DNA of 46,040 nt from Clostridiales bacterium (GTDB lineage Bacteria > Bacillota > Clostridia > Christensenellales > DTU072), in the NCBI GenBank assembly GCA_012838805.1, contig DUON01000002.1, positions 1-46,040 on the forward strand. Direction: 5' to 3'. Positions 36,231 to 43,822 of this stretch are shown here, piece after piece (the first letter of the stretch is position 1; each line of letters starts with the position of its first letter). Below the pieces are notes generated by a model. The model made no database searches, was not told the DNA's origin, and was given only the letters and a program-made list of their open reading frames with translations. Both the position numbers and the translations under genes were made by a program.

Positions 36231-37403
36231 CTATTTTCTTGCCACTCCACTTTTTCTTGCAGCCTTTGCTACATATTCGGCGACGGTTTTTCCTACCCTT
36301 TCATCAAAGGGTCTGGGAATGATGTAGTCGGGATTGAGTTCCTCATCGGACACTAAAGAGGCTATGGCTTCTGCGGCGGCGATTTTCATCTCTTCATTGA
36401 TATCGCTTGCACGCACATCCAAAGCACCTCTAAATATTCCGGGAAATGCCAGTACATTATTTATCTGATTGGCAAAGTCGCTTCTTCCCGTGCCGATAAC
36501 GGCAGCTCCAGCCTCTTTAGCAAGGTCGGGCATAATTTCTGGAATGGGGTTGCTCATAGCAAGTACGATGGGGTCTTTTGCCATTGATCTAACCATATCT
36601 TGGGTCACAATGCCGGGGGCGCTTACGCCGACAAAGATATCTGCACCTTTCAAAGCGTCGGCAAGAGAACCGTTTATTTTGTCCTTATTAGTATAGCTTG
36701 CTATTTCTTTTTTTGAGGCGTTAAGTCTGGGGTCGCCTTCGCAAATAATGCCCTTGCTGTCGCAAAGGATTGCGTTCTTTATGCCCATGCTTATCAACAG
36801 TTTTGTTATGGCTACGCCGGCAGCTCCTGCGCCGCTAAGTACGACTGTACAGTCTTTTATGTCTTTCTTTACTATCTTTAAGCCATTTATTATTGCGGCA
36901 AGGGTGACAACGGCAGTACCGTGCTGGTCGTCGTGGAAAATGGGAATATCTGTTCTTTTTTTAAGTTTTTGCTCAATTTCAAAACAACGGGGAGCGGAGA
37001 TATCTTCAAGATTAATTCCGCCGAAACTTCCGGAAAGAAGCGCGATAGTATTGACTATTTCGTCTACATCCTTGCTTCTTATGCATAGAGGTATGGCGTC
37101 CACTCCGCCGAACTCCTTAAAGAGAACGCATTTGCCTTCCATAACAGGCATTCCGGCTTCGGGTCCGATATCTCCAAGACCTAAGACAGCGGTTCCGTCT
37201 GTCACGACAGCTACGGTGTTCCATCTTCTGGTCAGCTCATAGGATAAGTTTATATCCTTTTGTATTTCAAGACAAGGCTGAGCGACGCCGGGGGTATACG
37301 CCAAAGACAATTCGTCCTTATTGCTGACTGTCGCCCTTGATTTGATTTCAAGTTTTCCTTTCCACTCATAATGAAGTCTTAATGATTCTTTTTGATAGTC
37401 CAT
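36231..37403 (-). CDS. Malic enzyme (oxaloacetate-decarboxylating malate dehydrogenase)
   Basis: This 390-residue enzyme of the short bacterial malic enzyme type converts malate to pyruvate and CO2 with NAD(P)+. Family blocks include SLAYTPGVAQPCLEI, LGLGDIGPEAGMPVMEGK, FHDDQHGTAVV (metal and substrate residues) and the nucleotide-binding GAGAAGVAITKLLI. Cofactor preference cannot be decided by eye. AAGGAG precedes the ATG, overlapping the stop of the upstream dehydrogenase gene. The two are only 13 bases apart and form a leftward operon. Confidence 0.95.
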   Translation of the reverse strand: MDYQKESLRLHYEWKGKLEIKSRATVSNKDELSLAYTPGVAQPCLEIQKDINLSYELTRRWNTVAVVTDGTAVLGLGDIGPEAGMPVMEGKCVLFKEFGGVDAIPLCIRSKDVDEIVNTIALLSGSFGGINLEDISAPRCFEIEQKLKKRTDIPIFHDDQHGTAVVTLAAIINGLKIVKKDIKDCTVVLSGAGAAGVAITKLLISMGIKNAILCDSKGIICEGDPRLNASKKEIASYTNKDKINGSLADALKGADIFVGVSAPGIVTQDMVRSMAKDPIVLAMSNPIPEIMPDLAKEAGAAVIGTGRSDFANQINNVLAFPGIFRGALDVRASDINEEMKIAAAEAIASLVSDEELNPDYIIPRPFDERVGKTVAEYVAKAARKSGVARK

Positions 37404-37416
37404 AAATGCTTTCTCC

Positions 37417-38526
37417 TTATTCTTTTTCCCAAGGGAAGGTGTAATCTAAGTTAAACTCGTCTCTTAATTCCATAAATTCTTTTTGTACGGCATCGTTTAT
37501 GGGTACGCCGCTGTCTTTTCTTTGCAGCCATACTTCATATTCCTTTTCGCCTGCGACATATATTCTTTCTTGGTCGGGTGCTTTTTGTGAATTGCGCAAA
37601 GCCCTCATAATATCGCCCGCTGTCTTCTTAAACTGTTCAAGCCCAAGGAATGCTTCGGTATCTATTGCCAAGAAGAAATGACCAAGACGATAGGGAACAT
37701 TCTTGCCGTCTTTCTTTCCTGTGAGCATTTTCAAAAAGCTGCCCGCTTGAAGCGCCGCTGAAAGAACTTCCACTACTGTGGCGTAGCCATAGCCCTTATA
37801 GCCTCCAAGCTCTTCGCCAATTCCGCCTAAGGGAGCAAGAGCGGCTTCTCCGGTGACCAGTTCCTTAAGAATTTGGTCGGTATCAGTCTTTGCCTTGCCG
37901 TCTCTGCCTATGACCATGCCTTCGGGGGTGGGCATGCCTAACTTTGAATAGTATTCAAGCTTTCCTCTTTGAGTAATCGATGTGGCGCAATCCAGCACAA
38001 AGGGGAATTCCTCGTCTGTGGGAAATCCTATTGTAAGCGGGTTTGTGCCCAACATATTCTCTACTCCAAAGGTGGGGGCGATAGAGGGACGCGCATTTGT
38101 TCCCGTGATACCTATCATGCCCGCATTCGCCGCCATGATTGAATAGTATCCAGCAATGCCATAATGGGTGCTGTTTCTTACCGCGACCATACCCAAGCCA
38201 TATTTTTTCGCCTTGTCTATCGCCATTTGCATGGACTTTTTGCCAATGACATGTCCCATGCCGTCATGACCGTCAATTACCGCAGTGGTAGGGGTCTCTT
38301 TGATTATTTCAAAATTCGTGATAGGATTTTGGATACCCAATTTTATTCTGTCGATATATATGGGCTTGAAACGGTTCACTCCATGGGATTCGATTCCTCT
38401 TCTATCCGATTCCATGAGCACATCCGCACATATTTCGGCGTCTTCTTCAGGCACACCCACTTTCATAAAGACATCTTTCATAAAATTTCCCAGTGTACTC
38501 CAATCAATTATATTACTTTTTCCCAT
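37417..38526 (-). CDS. Malate/L-lactate/ureidoglycolate dehydrogenase family (Ldh_2)
   Basis: This 369-residue NAD(P)H-dependent oxidoreductase of the Ldh_2 family has a fold distinct from classical malate dehydrogenase. SDRRGIESHGVNRF near the start and VRNSTHYGIAGYY hold the conserved histidines of the family; GTNPLTIGFPT, FVLDCATSITQRGKLE and YKGYGYA follow. Members reduce oxaloacetate, pyruvate or related 2-oxo acids. Co-transcription with malic enzyme, opposite PEPCK, argues for oxaloacetate-to-malate reduction here. GGAG precedes the ATG. Confidence 0.9.
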   Translation of the reverse strand: MGKSNIIDWSTLGNFMKDVFMKVGVPEEDAEICADVLMESDRRGIESHGVNRFKPIYIDRIKLGIQNPITNFEIIKETPTTAVIDGHDGMGHVIGKKSMQMAIDKAKKYGLGMVAVRNSTHYGIAGYYSIMAANAGMIGITGTNARPSIAPTFGVENMLGTNPLTIGFPTDEEFPFVLDCATSITQRGKLEYYSKLGMPTPEGMVIGRDGKAKTDTDQILKELVTGEAALAPLGGIGEELGGYKGYGYATVVEVLSAALQAGSFLKMLTGKKDGKNVPYRLGHFFLAIDTEAFLGLEQFKKTAGDIMRALRNSQKAPDQERIYVAGEKEYEVWLQRKDSGVPINDAVQKEFMELRDEFNLDYTFPWEKE

Positions 38527-38549
38527 TTTCTAAACTCCTTTTTTATAAT

Positions 38550-38595
38550 GGTAAATTACCTTTGTATGATAGCATAATCTTTGTTATGTCGTCAA
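38550..38595 (-). promoter_or_regulatory. Promoter of dehydrogenase-malic enzyme operon
   Basis: On the minus strand TTGACG (38590-38595), an 18-base spacer and TATCAT (38566-38571). A small perfect palindrome GGTAAATTACC (38550-38560) overlaps the expected start point and may be an operator. Confidence 0.65.
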
Positions 38596-38726
38596 TTATT
38601 ATGCGATTTTATTATATAATTTATCTATTGGTAAATATTAAGTAAACATTATTACAAATATTCAAGATAAGTTCGAAAAGTTTAGAAGCAATAAAAAAAA
38701 CCCCAAATGTTTATTTGAAAAAATGG

Positions 38727-38775
38727 TTGACGAAATAATTTTGATATGATATTATAGGAATAAGAATAATTCCTA
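38727..38775 (+). promoter_or_regulatory. Promoter and possible operator of the Fur-family gene
   Basis: TTGACG (38727-38732), a 17-base spacer and TATTAT (38750-38755). TAGGAAT (38755-38761) and ATTCCTA (38769-38775) form a perfect inverted repeat that begins at the -10. This placement suits autoregulation. Confidence 0.6.
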
Positions 38776-38789
38776 ATACTGAAGAGGCA

Positions 38790-39164
38790 ATGACAAAACA
38801 AAGAAAACTCATCGATGACATTATTCAAAAGAATCCGCATATTACTGCTGAGGATATCTTTCTTAAAGCAAAGCAAATTATGCCGTCTATAGCCTTAGGC
38901 ACTGTTTATAGGAATTTGGGAATTATGGCAAGGGAGAACGAGATATTAAAAATACCTGTGGCGAACGGGGCGGACAGATACGACAAGACAACAAAGCCCC
39001 ATGACCATGCTTTGTGTACTGTTTGCGGAACTATGAAAGACATACCCGAGACGAACATAAAAGAGCTTTTGGAAGAACGGCTAAATATGAAAATTTCGTC
39101 CTATAACTTAAATATATATTTTCAATGTCCAAAATGCTTGAAAGAGCAAAAAATAAAAATCTAA
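38790..39164 (+). CDS. Fur-family transcription regulator, PerR-like
   Basis: This 124-residue DNA-binding repressor has an N-terminal winged helix (PHITAEDIFLKAK and GTVYRNLGIM). The metal-binding half carries DRYDKTTKPHDHALC and two CxxC pairs (CTVC, CPKC) for structural zinc. The D-x-H-x-H arrangement matches PerR, whose histidines are oxidised by peroxide. The next gene is a (broken) peroxiredoxin gene, which supports peroxide sensing. It is somewhat short for the family, with a short N-terminus. GAGG precedes the ATG. It may also act on the zupT operator at 8618. Confidence 0.88.
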   Translation: MTKQRKLIDDIIQKNPHITAEDIFLKAKQIMPSIALGTVYRNLGIMARENEILKIPVANGADRYDKTTKPHDHALCTVCGTMKDIPETNIKELLEERLNMKISSYNLNIYFQCPKCLKEQKIKI

Positions 39165-39191
39165 AATTAGGGCGAACAAAAAACGGAAGAA

Positions 39192-39837
39192 ATGAACAGA
39201 ATGCCTTTAATCGGCGATAAAGGCGCCGGCTTTTGAAGCTAAGACAACGCAAGGGAACATCAAGTTTCCAGATGATTATAAGGGGAAGTGGGTGATTCTA
39301 TTTTCGCATCCTGCTGACTTTACACCCGTATGCGCTTACTGAGTATATGACCTTCGCCACAATGGCTGAAGAGTTCAAAGAACTGGATACCGAGCTTGTT
39401 GGCTTGTCCGTAGATTCCCTTTATGCCCATATAGCGTGGCTAAGAAAGATTCAAGAGATTGAATGGAAGGGAATGAAGAATGTGGAAGTCAAATTCCCGC
39501 TTATTGAGGACATCACCATGGAAGTGGCGAAAAAATATGGAATGATTCAGCTCGGACAGTCCAATACCCAAGCGGTTAAGGCGGTCTTTGTATCGATCCC
39601 AAGGGTATCATTCGTACCATTTTGTACTATCCCCTCAGCACCGGCAGAAACTTTGATGAGATTAAGAGGATAATTCAGGCTTTGCAAAAGACAGACAAGG
39701 ATTCTTGCGCTACGCCCGCCGACTGGAGACCGGGAGACGATGTGATTATTCCCACCGCCGGCTCTTGCGGAGTTGCAAAGCAAAGAATGGAAAGCAAGGA
39801 CGAGAATCAGTATTGCCTTGACTGGTTTATGTGCTAA
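39192..39837 (+). pseudogene. Peroxiredoxin (AhpC/Prx6-type) gene with three frameshifts
   Basis: Read across frames, the sequence encodes about 215 residues of a peroxiredoxin: [10 protein letters not shown], then [22 protein letters not shown] with the peroxidatic cysteine, VGLSVDSLYAHIAWLRKI, and a long C-terminal arm ending CLDWFMC. There is an extra G near 39222, an extra base near 39334-39337 and a missing base near 39592. The 5' half therefore stops at TGA (39234), and no single frame holds the enzyme. Apart from the indels, the codons and motifs are undamaged, so the loss is recent or reflects sequence errors. It follows the PerR-like gene by 27 bases. Confidence 0.85.
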
Positions 39838-39867
39838 TAACAAAAGATAAAGCGCATAATTGGCGCC

Positions 39868-39899
39868 GCGCATCCTCTTCTTAGGGGATGCGTGTTTTT
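39868..39899 (+). terminator. Intrinsic terminator
   Basis: CGCATCC (39869-39875) pairs with GGATGCG (39886-39892), followed by GTTTTT. It ends the PerR-peroxiredoxin transcript. Confidence 0.78.
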
Positions 39900-39949
39900 C
39901 GCCTTTTTTTAAGGTTCAAGTTTATTCTAAATATATTAATATATGGGTA

Positions 39950-39978
39950 TTGATTTTTATTCTTATTTGGTATAAAAT
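39950..39978 (+). promoter_or_regulatory. Promoter of metallophosphoesterase gene
   Basis: TTGATT (39950-39955), a 17-base spacer and TAAAAT (39973-39978). Confidence 0.6.
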
Positions 39979-40006
39979 CATGTTAGCTTATTCTTAAGGG
40001 GGCTGC

Positions 40007-41197
40007 ATGAAACATTCATTTAAGGTATTAATTGTAGTCGTTTTATTGTCTTTTTCAATAGCTATAGGTTTTGCTGTTTTCTCTATGGAAATGCAAGTCG
40101 ACAAGGGAGACCCTATTATCCATTTCTTTAGACCCGAAAATGAGCATGCCTATTTTACCAAAACATACGCGGACGGAAGTCCTTGCAACGAGGATTTCAA
40201 AGTTATTACTATTGGGGACCCTCATTTAAACGCCGTACCCAACAACCATTTGGACGGCGCTATCCTTACAGTCCTTGAAAATATGATAAAGTATGAAAAG
40301 CCCGACCTTGTGGTTATTTGCGGAGATGTGGCTTTGGGCATTCACGCTGAAAAAGCTATCGAATCTTTGGGCGAGCTCTTCCAAAGAAATAATCAATATT
40401 GGGGATATGCTCTTGGAAACCATGACGCCGAACATGAATCGGGACCCACAAGAGAGGAATTGATAGATATATACGCGCGTTATGAACATTGCGTCATCAC
40501 ATCGGCACCGGGAATCTCCGGAGAGGGCAACTGTATAATAAATATTAAGAATTCCCGTGGCAAAATTATACAAAGCCTTGTGTTCATTGATTCGGGAGCT
40601 TATCTTACGCCCGAGATTTGTGCGGAATATGGATTCAAATATAAAAAGGACTATGACTTTATCAAATACGACCAAATAGAATGGTATAAGTCTCAAATGA
40701 GAGAAATAAGGGATAAAAACGGAGAAATGCCCAATTCAATCATGTTTTTCCATATCCCCCTTAAGGAATTTAGAACAGCCTACAATCAGGCTGTTGAGAA
40801 CGATTCGGTTATTTTTGGGGCACGGCGGGAAAGTGAGTGTGATTCGCCGTACAATACGGGCATATTTGACGCCATACTTGAATTGGGAAGCACCAAAGCA
40901 GTAGTTTGCGGTCATGACCATGTCAATGATTATTGCGTGGACTATATGGGAGTGAAGCTTACATATTCCCTTAGCTTGTCTTACAATTCATATTTCTTAA
41001 GAAAGGACATATTGCATATATTAGCTTATCAGTATGGCGGAAAGGCGCAGTTCAATGACGGGTGTACTTTGCTTTCCATAAAAATGGACGGCAGTTTGGA
41101 AATAATTCCCAAATACAACCAAAATAACCCCTCAGTATTTGAAGGTCTTACTGAAAAACAGCGCAAAGATTTATATCTTGACGAGACTTTACCATAA
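40007..41197 (+). CDS. Exported calcineurin-like metallophosphoesterase
   Basis: This 396-residue protein has an N-terminal signal or anchor helix (about residues 6-27). It carries the metal-binding blocks of the family: GDPHLN (D-x-H), VICGDVALG (GD), ALGNHDAEHE (GNHD), an MFFHIP histidine and CGHDHVND (GHxH-type). It should hydrolyse a phosphoester on the outer face, with two metal ions. The long inserts between blocks resemble purple-acid-phosphatase-type proteins. The gene is alone in its transcript; the substrate is unknown. Confidence 0.88.
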   Translation: MKHSFKVLIVVVLLSFSIAIGFAVFSMEMQVDKGDPIIHFFRPENEHAYFTKTYADGSPCNEDFKVITIGDPHLNAVPNNHLDGAILTVLENMIKYEKPDLVVICGDVALGIHAEKAIESLGELFQRNNQYWGYALGNHDAEHESGPTREELIDIYARYEHCVITSAPGISGEGNCIINIKNSRGKIIQSLVFIDSGAYLTPEICAEYGFKYKKDYDFIKYDQIEWYKSQMREIRDKNGEMPNSIMFFHIPLKEFRTAYNQAVENDSVIFGARRESECDSPYNTGIFDAILELGSTKAVVCGHDHVNDYCVDYMGVKLTYSLSLSYNSYFLRKDILHILAYQYGGKAQFNDGCTLLSIKMDGSLEIIPKYNQNNPSVFEGLTEKQRKDLYLDETLP

Positions 41198-41272
41198 ATC
41201 CTTTAGCTTATTAGTACGGTCTTTTATCAAAAATTATAAAATACTTGCCAAAAAGTAATCGGATTAGTTTTT

Positions 41273-41319
41273 ACACAATATATAGGTGAATAAATTTTAT
41301 CTTACCACAATATATTGTG
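41273..41319 (+). promoter_or_regulatory. Two NrdR boxes upstream of nrdD
   Basis: ACACAATATATAGGTG (41273-41288) and CACAATATATTGTG (41306-41319, a perfect palindrome) match the NrdR-box pattern. The equivalent positions are 32 bases apart, three helical turns, which is the normal spacing for NrdR pairs. They lie just upstream of the promoter, implying repression of nrdD by NrdR. Confidence 0.88.
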
Positions 41320-41328
41320 TTTTTTCTA

Positions 41329-41357
41329 TTGACAAAGGTTGAAATGAATTGTATAAT
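41329..41357 (+). promoter_or_regulatory. nrdD promoter
   Basis: TTGACA (41329-41334), a 17-base spacer and TATAAT (41352-41357), a consensus promoter; GAGGTGAG precedes the ATG at 41388. Confidence 0.88.
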
Positions 41358-41387
41358 TTCTATACTGAAATTTATTCGAGGTGAGAT

Positions 41388-43715
41388 ATGGCTTACAGGA
41401 TTATTAAGAGAGACGGTCAAGTCGTAGGATTTGATATTTTGAAGATTAAGAATGCCATGATTAAGGCTTTTGAAGCGTGCAAGAGAAGTTATGACGAAGA
41501 CATTATTGACTTTCTTGCGCTCAAGGTCACATCTGATTTTGAGAAAAAGGTCGTAAACGACAGCATACATGTTGAAGATATTCAAGACAGCGTGGAGCGT
41601 GTGTTGGGCAAGGCTGATTATGCCGATGTGGCTAAGGCGTATATACTTTATAGAAAACAGCGTGAGAAGCTAAGGCAGACCAAGTCCACCTTGCTTGACT
41701 ATAAGATGCTTATTGACAAGTATTTGAAGATTGAGGACTGGAGAGTAAAGGAAAATTCAACGGTCACTTATTCAATAGGCGGTCTTATCTTAAGCAATTC
41801 TGGCGCCGTCACCGCGAATTATTGGCTCAATGAGATTTATGACCAAGAGATTGCCGACGCTCATAAAAACGCCGATATTCATATACACGACCTATCCATG
41901 CTTACGGGGTACTGTGCGGGCTGGTCATTAAAACAGCTGATTACCGAAGGGTTGGGCGGAGTGGAAGGCAAAATAAAATCCTCTCCTGCACGCCACTTAT
42001 CCACTCTTTGCAACCAAATGGTCAATTTCTTGGGCATTATGCAAAATGAGTGGGCTGGAGCTCAGGCTTTTTCTTCCTTTGACACCTATCTTGCGCCCTT
42101 TGTGAAAATCGACAACTTGTCTTATAAAGAAGTAAAACAGTGCATACAATCCTTTGTCTATGGAGTAAATACTCCTTCAAGGTGGGGAACGCAAGCTCCG
42201 TTTACTAATATTACGCTTGATTGGACGGTGCCTGAAGATTTGGCTAACCAACCTGCGATAGTGGGAGGCGAAGAACAGTCTTTTTGTTATAAAGACTGCA
42301 AGGCCGAAATGGATATGATAAACAAGGCATTTATTGAAGTCATGGTGGAGGGCGACGCCGACGGCAGAGGCTTCCAATATCCCATTCCCACATATTCCAT
42401 AACCAAAGATTTTGACTGGTCTGAAACCGAAAACAATAAGCTTCTATTTGAAATGACCGCCAAGTACGGCACACCCAATTTCCAAAACTATATCAATTCG
42501 GATATGAGCCCTTCAGATGTGCGCTCTATGTGTTGTAGACTGAGGCTTGACCTTAGGGAATTGAGCAAAAAGGGCGGAGGGCATTTTGGTTCGGGAGAGT
42601 CCACCGGAAGCATAGGAGTCGTCACTATCAATATGCCAAGAATAGCGTATTTGTCCAAAGACGAAGACGAATTCTTCAAAAGACTGGACAAGCTTATGGA
42701 AGTCTCCGCAAGAAGCCTTGATATCAAGCGTAAAGTAATTACTAAATTGATGAACGAGGGGCTTTATCCATATACCAAACGGTATTTGGGAACTTTTGAC
42801 AATCATTTCTCTACTATCGGGCTTTTGGGAATGAACGAGGCGTGCTTGAACGCTAAGTGGTTAAGGTGCACAATCGGAGAGCAAAAAGGTCATGATTTCA
42901 GCGTAAAAGTCTTAAAGCATATGCGTAACAGACTAAGCGATTTTCAAGAGAGGTACAAAGGTGCGCTGTTTAATCTGGAAGCCACTCCCGCCGAAAGCAC
43001 TTCATATAGGCTTGCCAAGCACGATAAAGAGCGTTTTAAGGATATTATTACGGCAAACGAAAGCGGAGGGGATTGCTATTATACCAATAGCACACATCTG
43101 CCAGTAAATTATACCGACGATATTTTTGAGGCGTTGAGTTTGCAGGACGAGCTTCAGGAACTCTATACTTCGGGTACAATATTCCATGCGTTTTTGGGAG
43201 AGAAGATATCCGATTGGAGGGTTGCCGCCAAGCTTACCAGAAAGATTGCGGAGAATTTCAAATTGCCCACCTATACGATATCGCCCACATATTCAATCTG
43301 TTCGGCTCACGGATATTTGTCCGGCGAACAATGGGAATGTCCAATATGCAAAAAACAAACTGAGGTATATTCAAGAATTACGGGGTATTATAGACCAGTA
43401 AAGAACTGGAACACGGGAAAGGCACAAGAGTTCAAGGACCGCAAGCCCTATGAGGTAGAAAAGTCTTTGTACAGCAATAGGATACTCTTATTTACTACAC
43501 CCACTTGTCCTAATTGCAAAACAGTCGAAATGCTACTAAACCACAACAAAATATACTACCAAGTGATTGATGCCACCAAACACAATCAGTTGGCGGTTAA
43601 ATATGGCGTTCAGCAAGCCCCGTCCTTGGTGATAATTAACAATGGAGAATATGAGAAGATTTCAGGAATCGATGCGATACGAAAGTATATAAACCTGCAA
43701 AGAATAGCGCAATAG
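41388..43715 (+). CDS. nrdD: Anaerobic (class III) ribonucleotide reductase with C-terminal glutaredoxin-like domain
   Basis: This 775-residue enzyme makes deoxyribonucleotides for DNA without oxygen. An N-terminal ATP-cone (about 3-92) gives allosteric control. The catalytic core has C176 (GYCAGWS) and C382/C383 (SMCCRLRLD) as active-site candidates. The zinc-site region reads C638-x2-H641 and C651-x2-C654, with His where Cys is usual. The glycyl radical is G666 in RITGYYRP. After the usual end, about 80 residues form a glutaredoxin/thioredoxin-like domain with active site C707-P-N-C710 and a QAPSL cis-proline loop. That domain could supply electrons directly, as thioredoxin does for some NrdD subtypes. 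No nrdG activase gene follows in the window. Confidence 0.95.
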   Translation: MAYRIIKRDGQVVGFDILKIKNAMIKAFEACKRSYDEDIIDFLALKVTSDFEKKVVNDSIHVEDIQDSVERVLGKADYADVAKAYILYRKQREKLRQTKSTLLDYKMLIDKYLKIEDWRVKENSTVTYSIGGLILSNSGAVTANYWLNEIYDQEIADAHKNADIHIHDLSMLTGYCAGWSLKQLITEGLGGVEGKIKSSPARHLSTLCNQMVNFLGIMQNEWAGAQAFSSFDTYLAPFVKIDNLSYKEVKQCIQSFVYGVNTPSRWGTQAPFTNITLDWTVPEDLANQPAIVGGEEQSFCYKDCKAEMDMINKAFIEVMVEGDADGRGFQYPIPTYSITKDFDWSETENNKLLFEMTAKYGTPNFQNYINSDMSPSDVRSMCCRLRLDLRELSKKGGGHFGSGESTGSIGVVTINMPRIAYLSKDEDEFFKRLDKLMEVSARSLDIKRKVITKLMNEGLYPYTKRYLGTFDNHFSTIGLLGMNEACLNAKWLRCTIGEQKGHDFSVKVLKHMRNRLSDFQERYKGALFNLEATPAESTSYRLAKHDKERFKDIITANESGGDCYYTNSTHLPVNYTDDIFEALSLQDELQELYTSGTIFHAFLGEKISDWRVAAKLTRKIAENFKLPTYTISPTYSICSAHGYLSGEQWECPICKKQTEVYSRITGYYRPVKNWNTGKAQEFKDRKPYEVEKSLYSNRILLFTTPTCPNCKTVEMLLNHNKIYYQVIDATKHNQLAVKYGVQQAPSLVIINNGEYEKISGIDAIRKYINLQRIAQ

Positions 43716-43716
43716 G

Positions 43717-43742
43717 AAAAGGGGCTGTACAGCCCCTTTTTT
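43717..43742 (+). terminator. Intrinsic terminator of nrdD
   Basis: AAAAGGGGCT (43717-43726) pairs with AGCCCCTTTT (43731-43740) around GTAC, followed by T. Confidence 0.93.
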
Positions 43743-43822
43743 ATAGACAAGCTCATAAATATTATGAAATGTTTTATTTTGAACTTTTGATATGACCTAT
43801 ATCGCTTATCCTTTTTGGGTTC

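Noticed and set aside
39622..39837. Separate small gene in the peroxiredoxin tail
   Set aside because: Its residues continue the peroxiredoxin C-terminal arm after a one-base deletion; it has no ribosome site.
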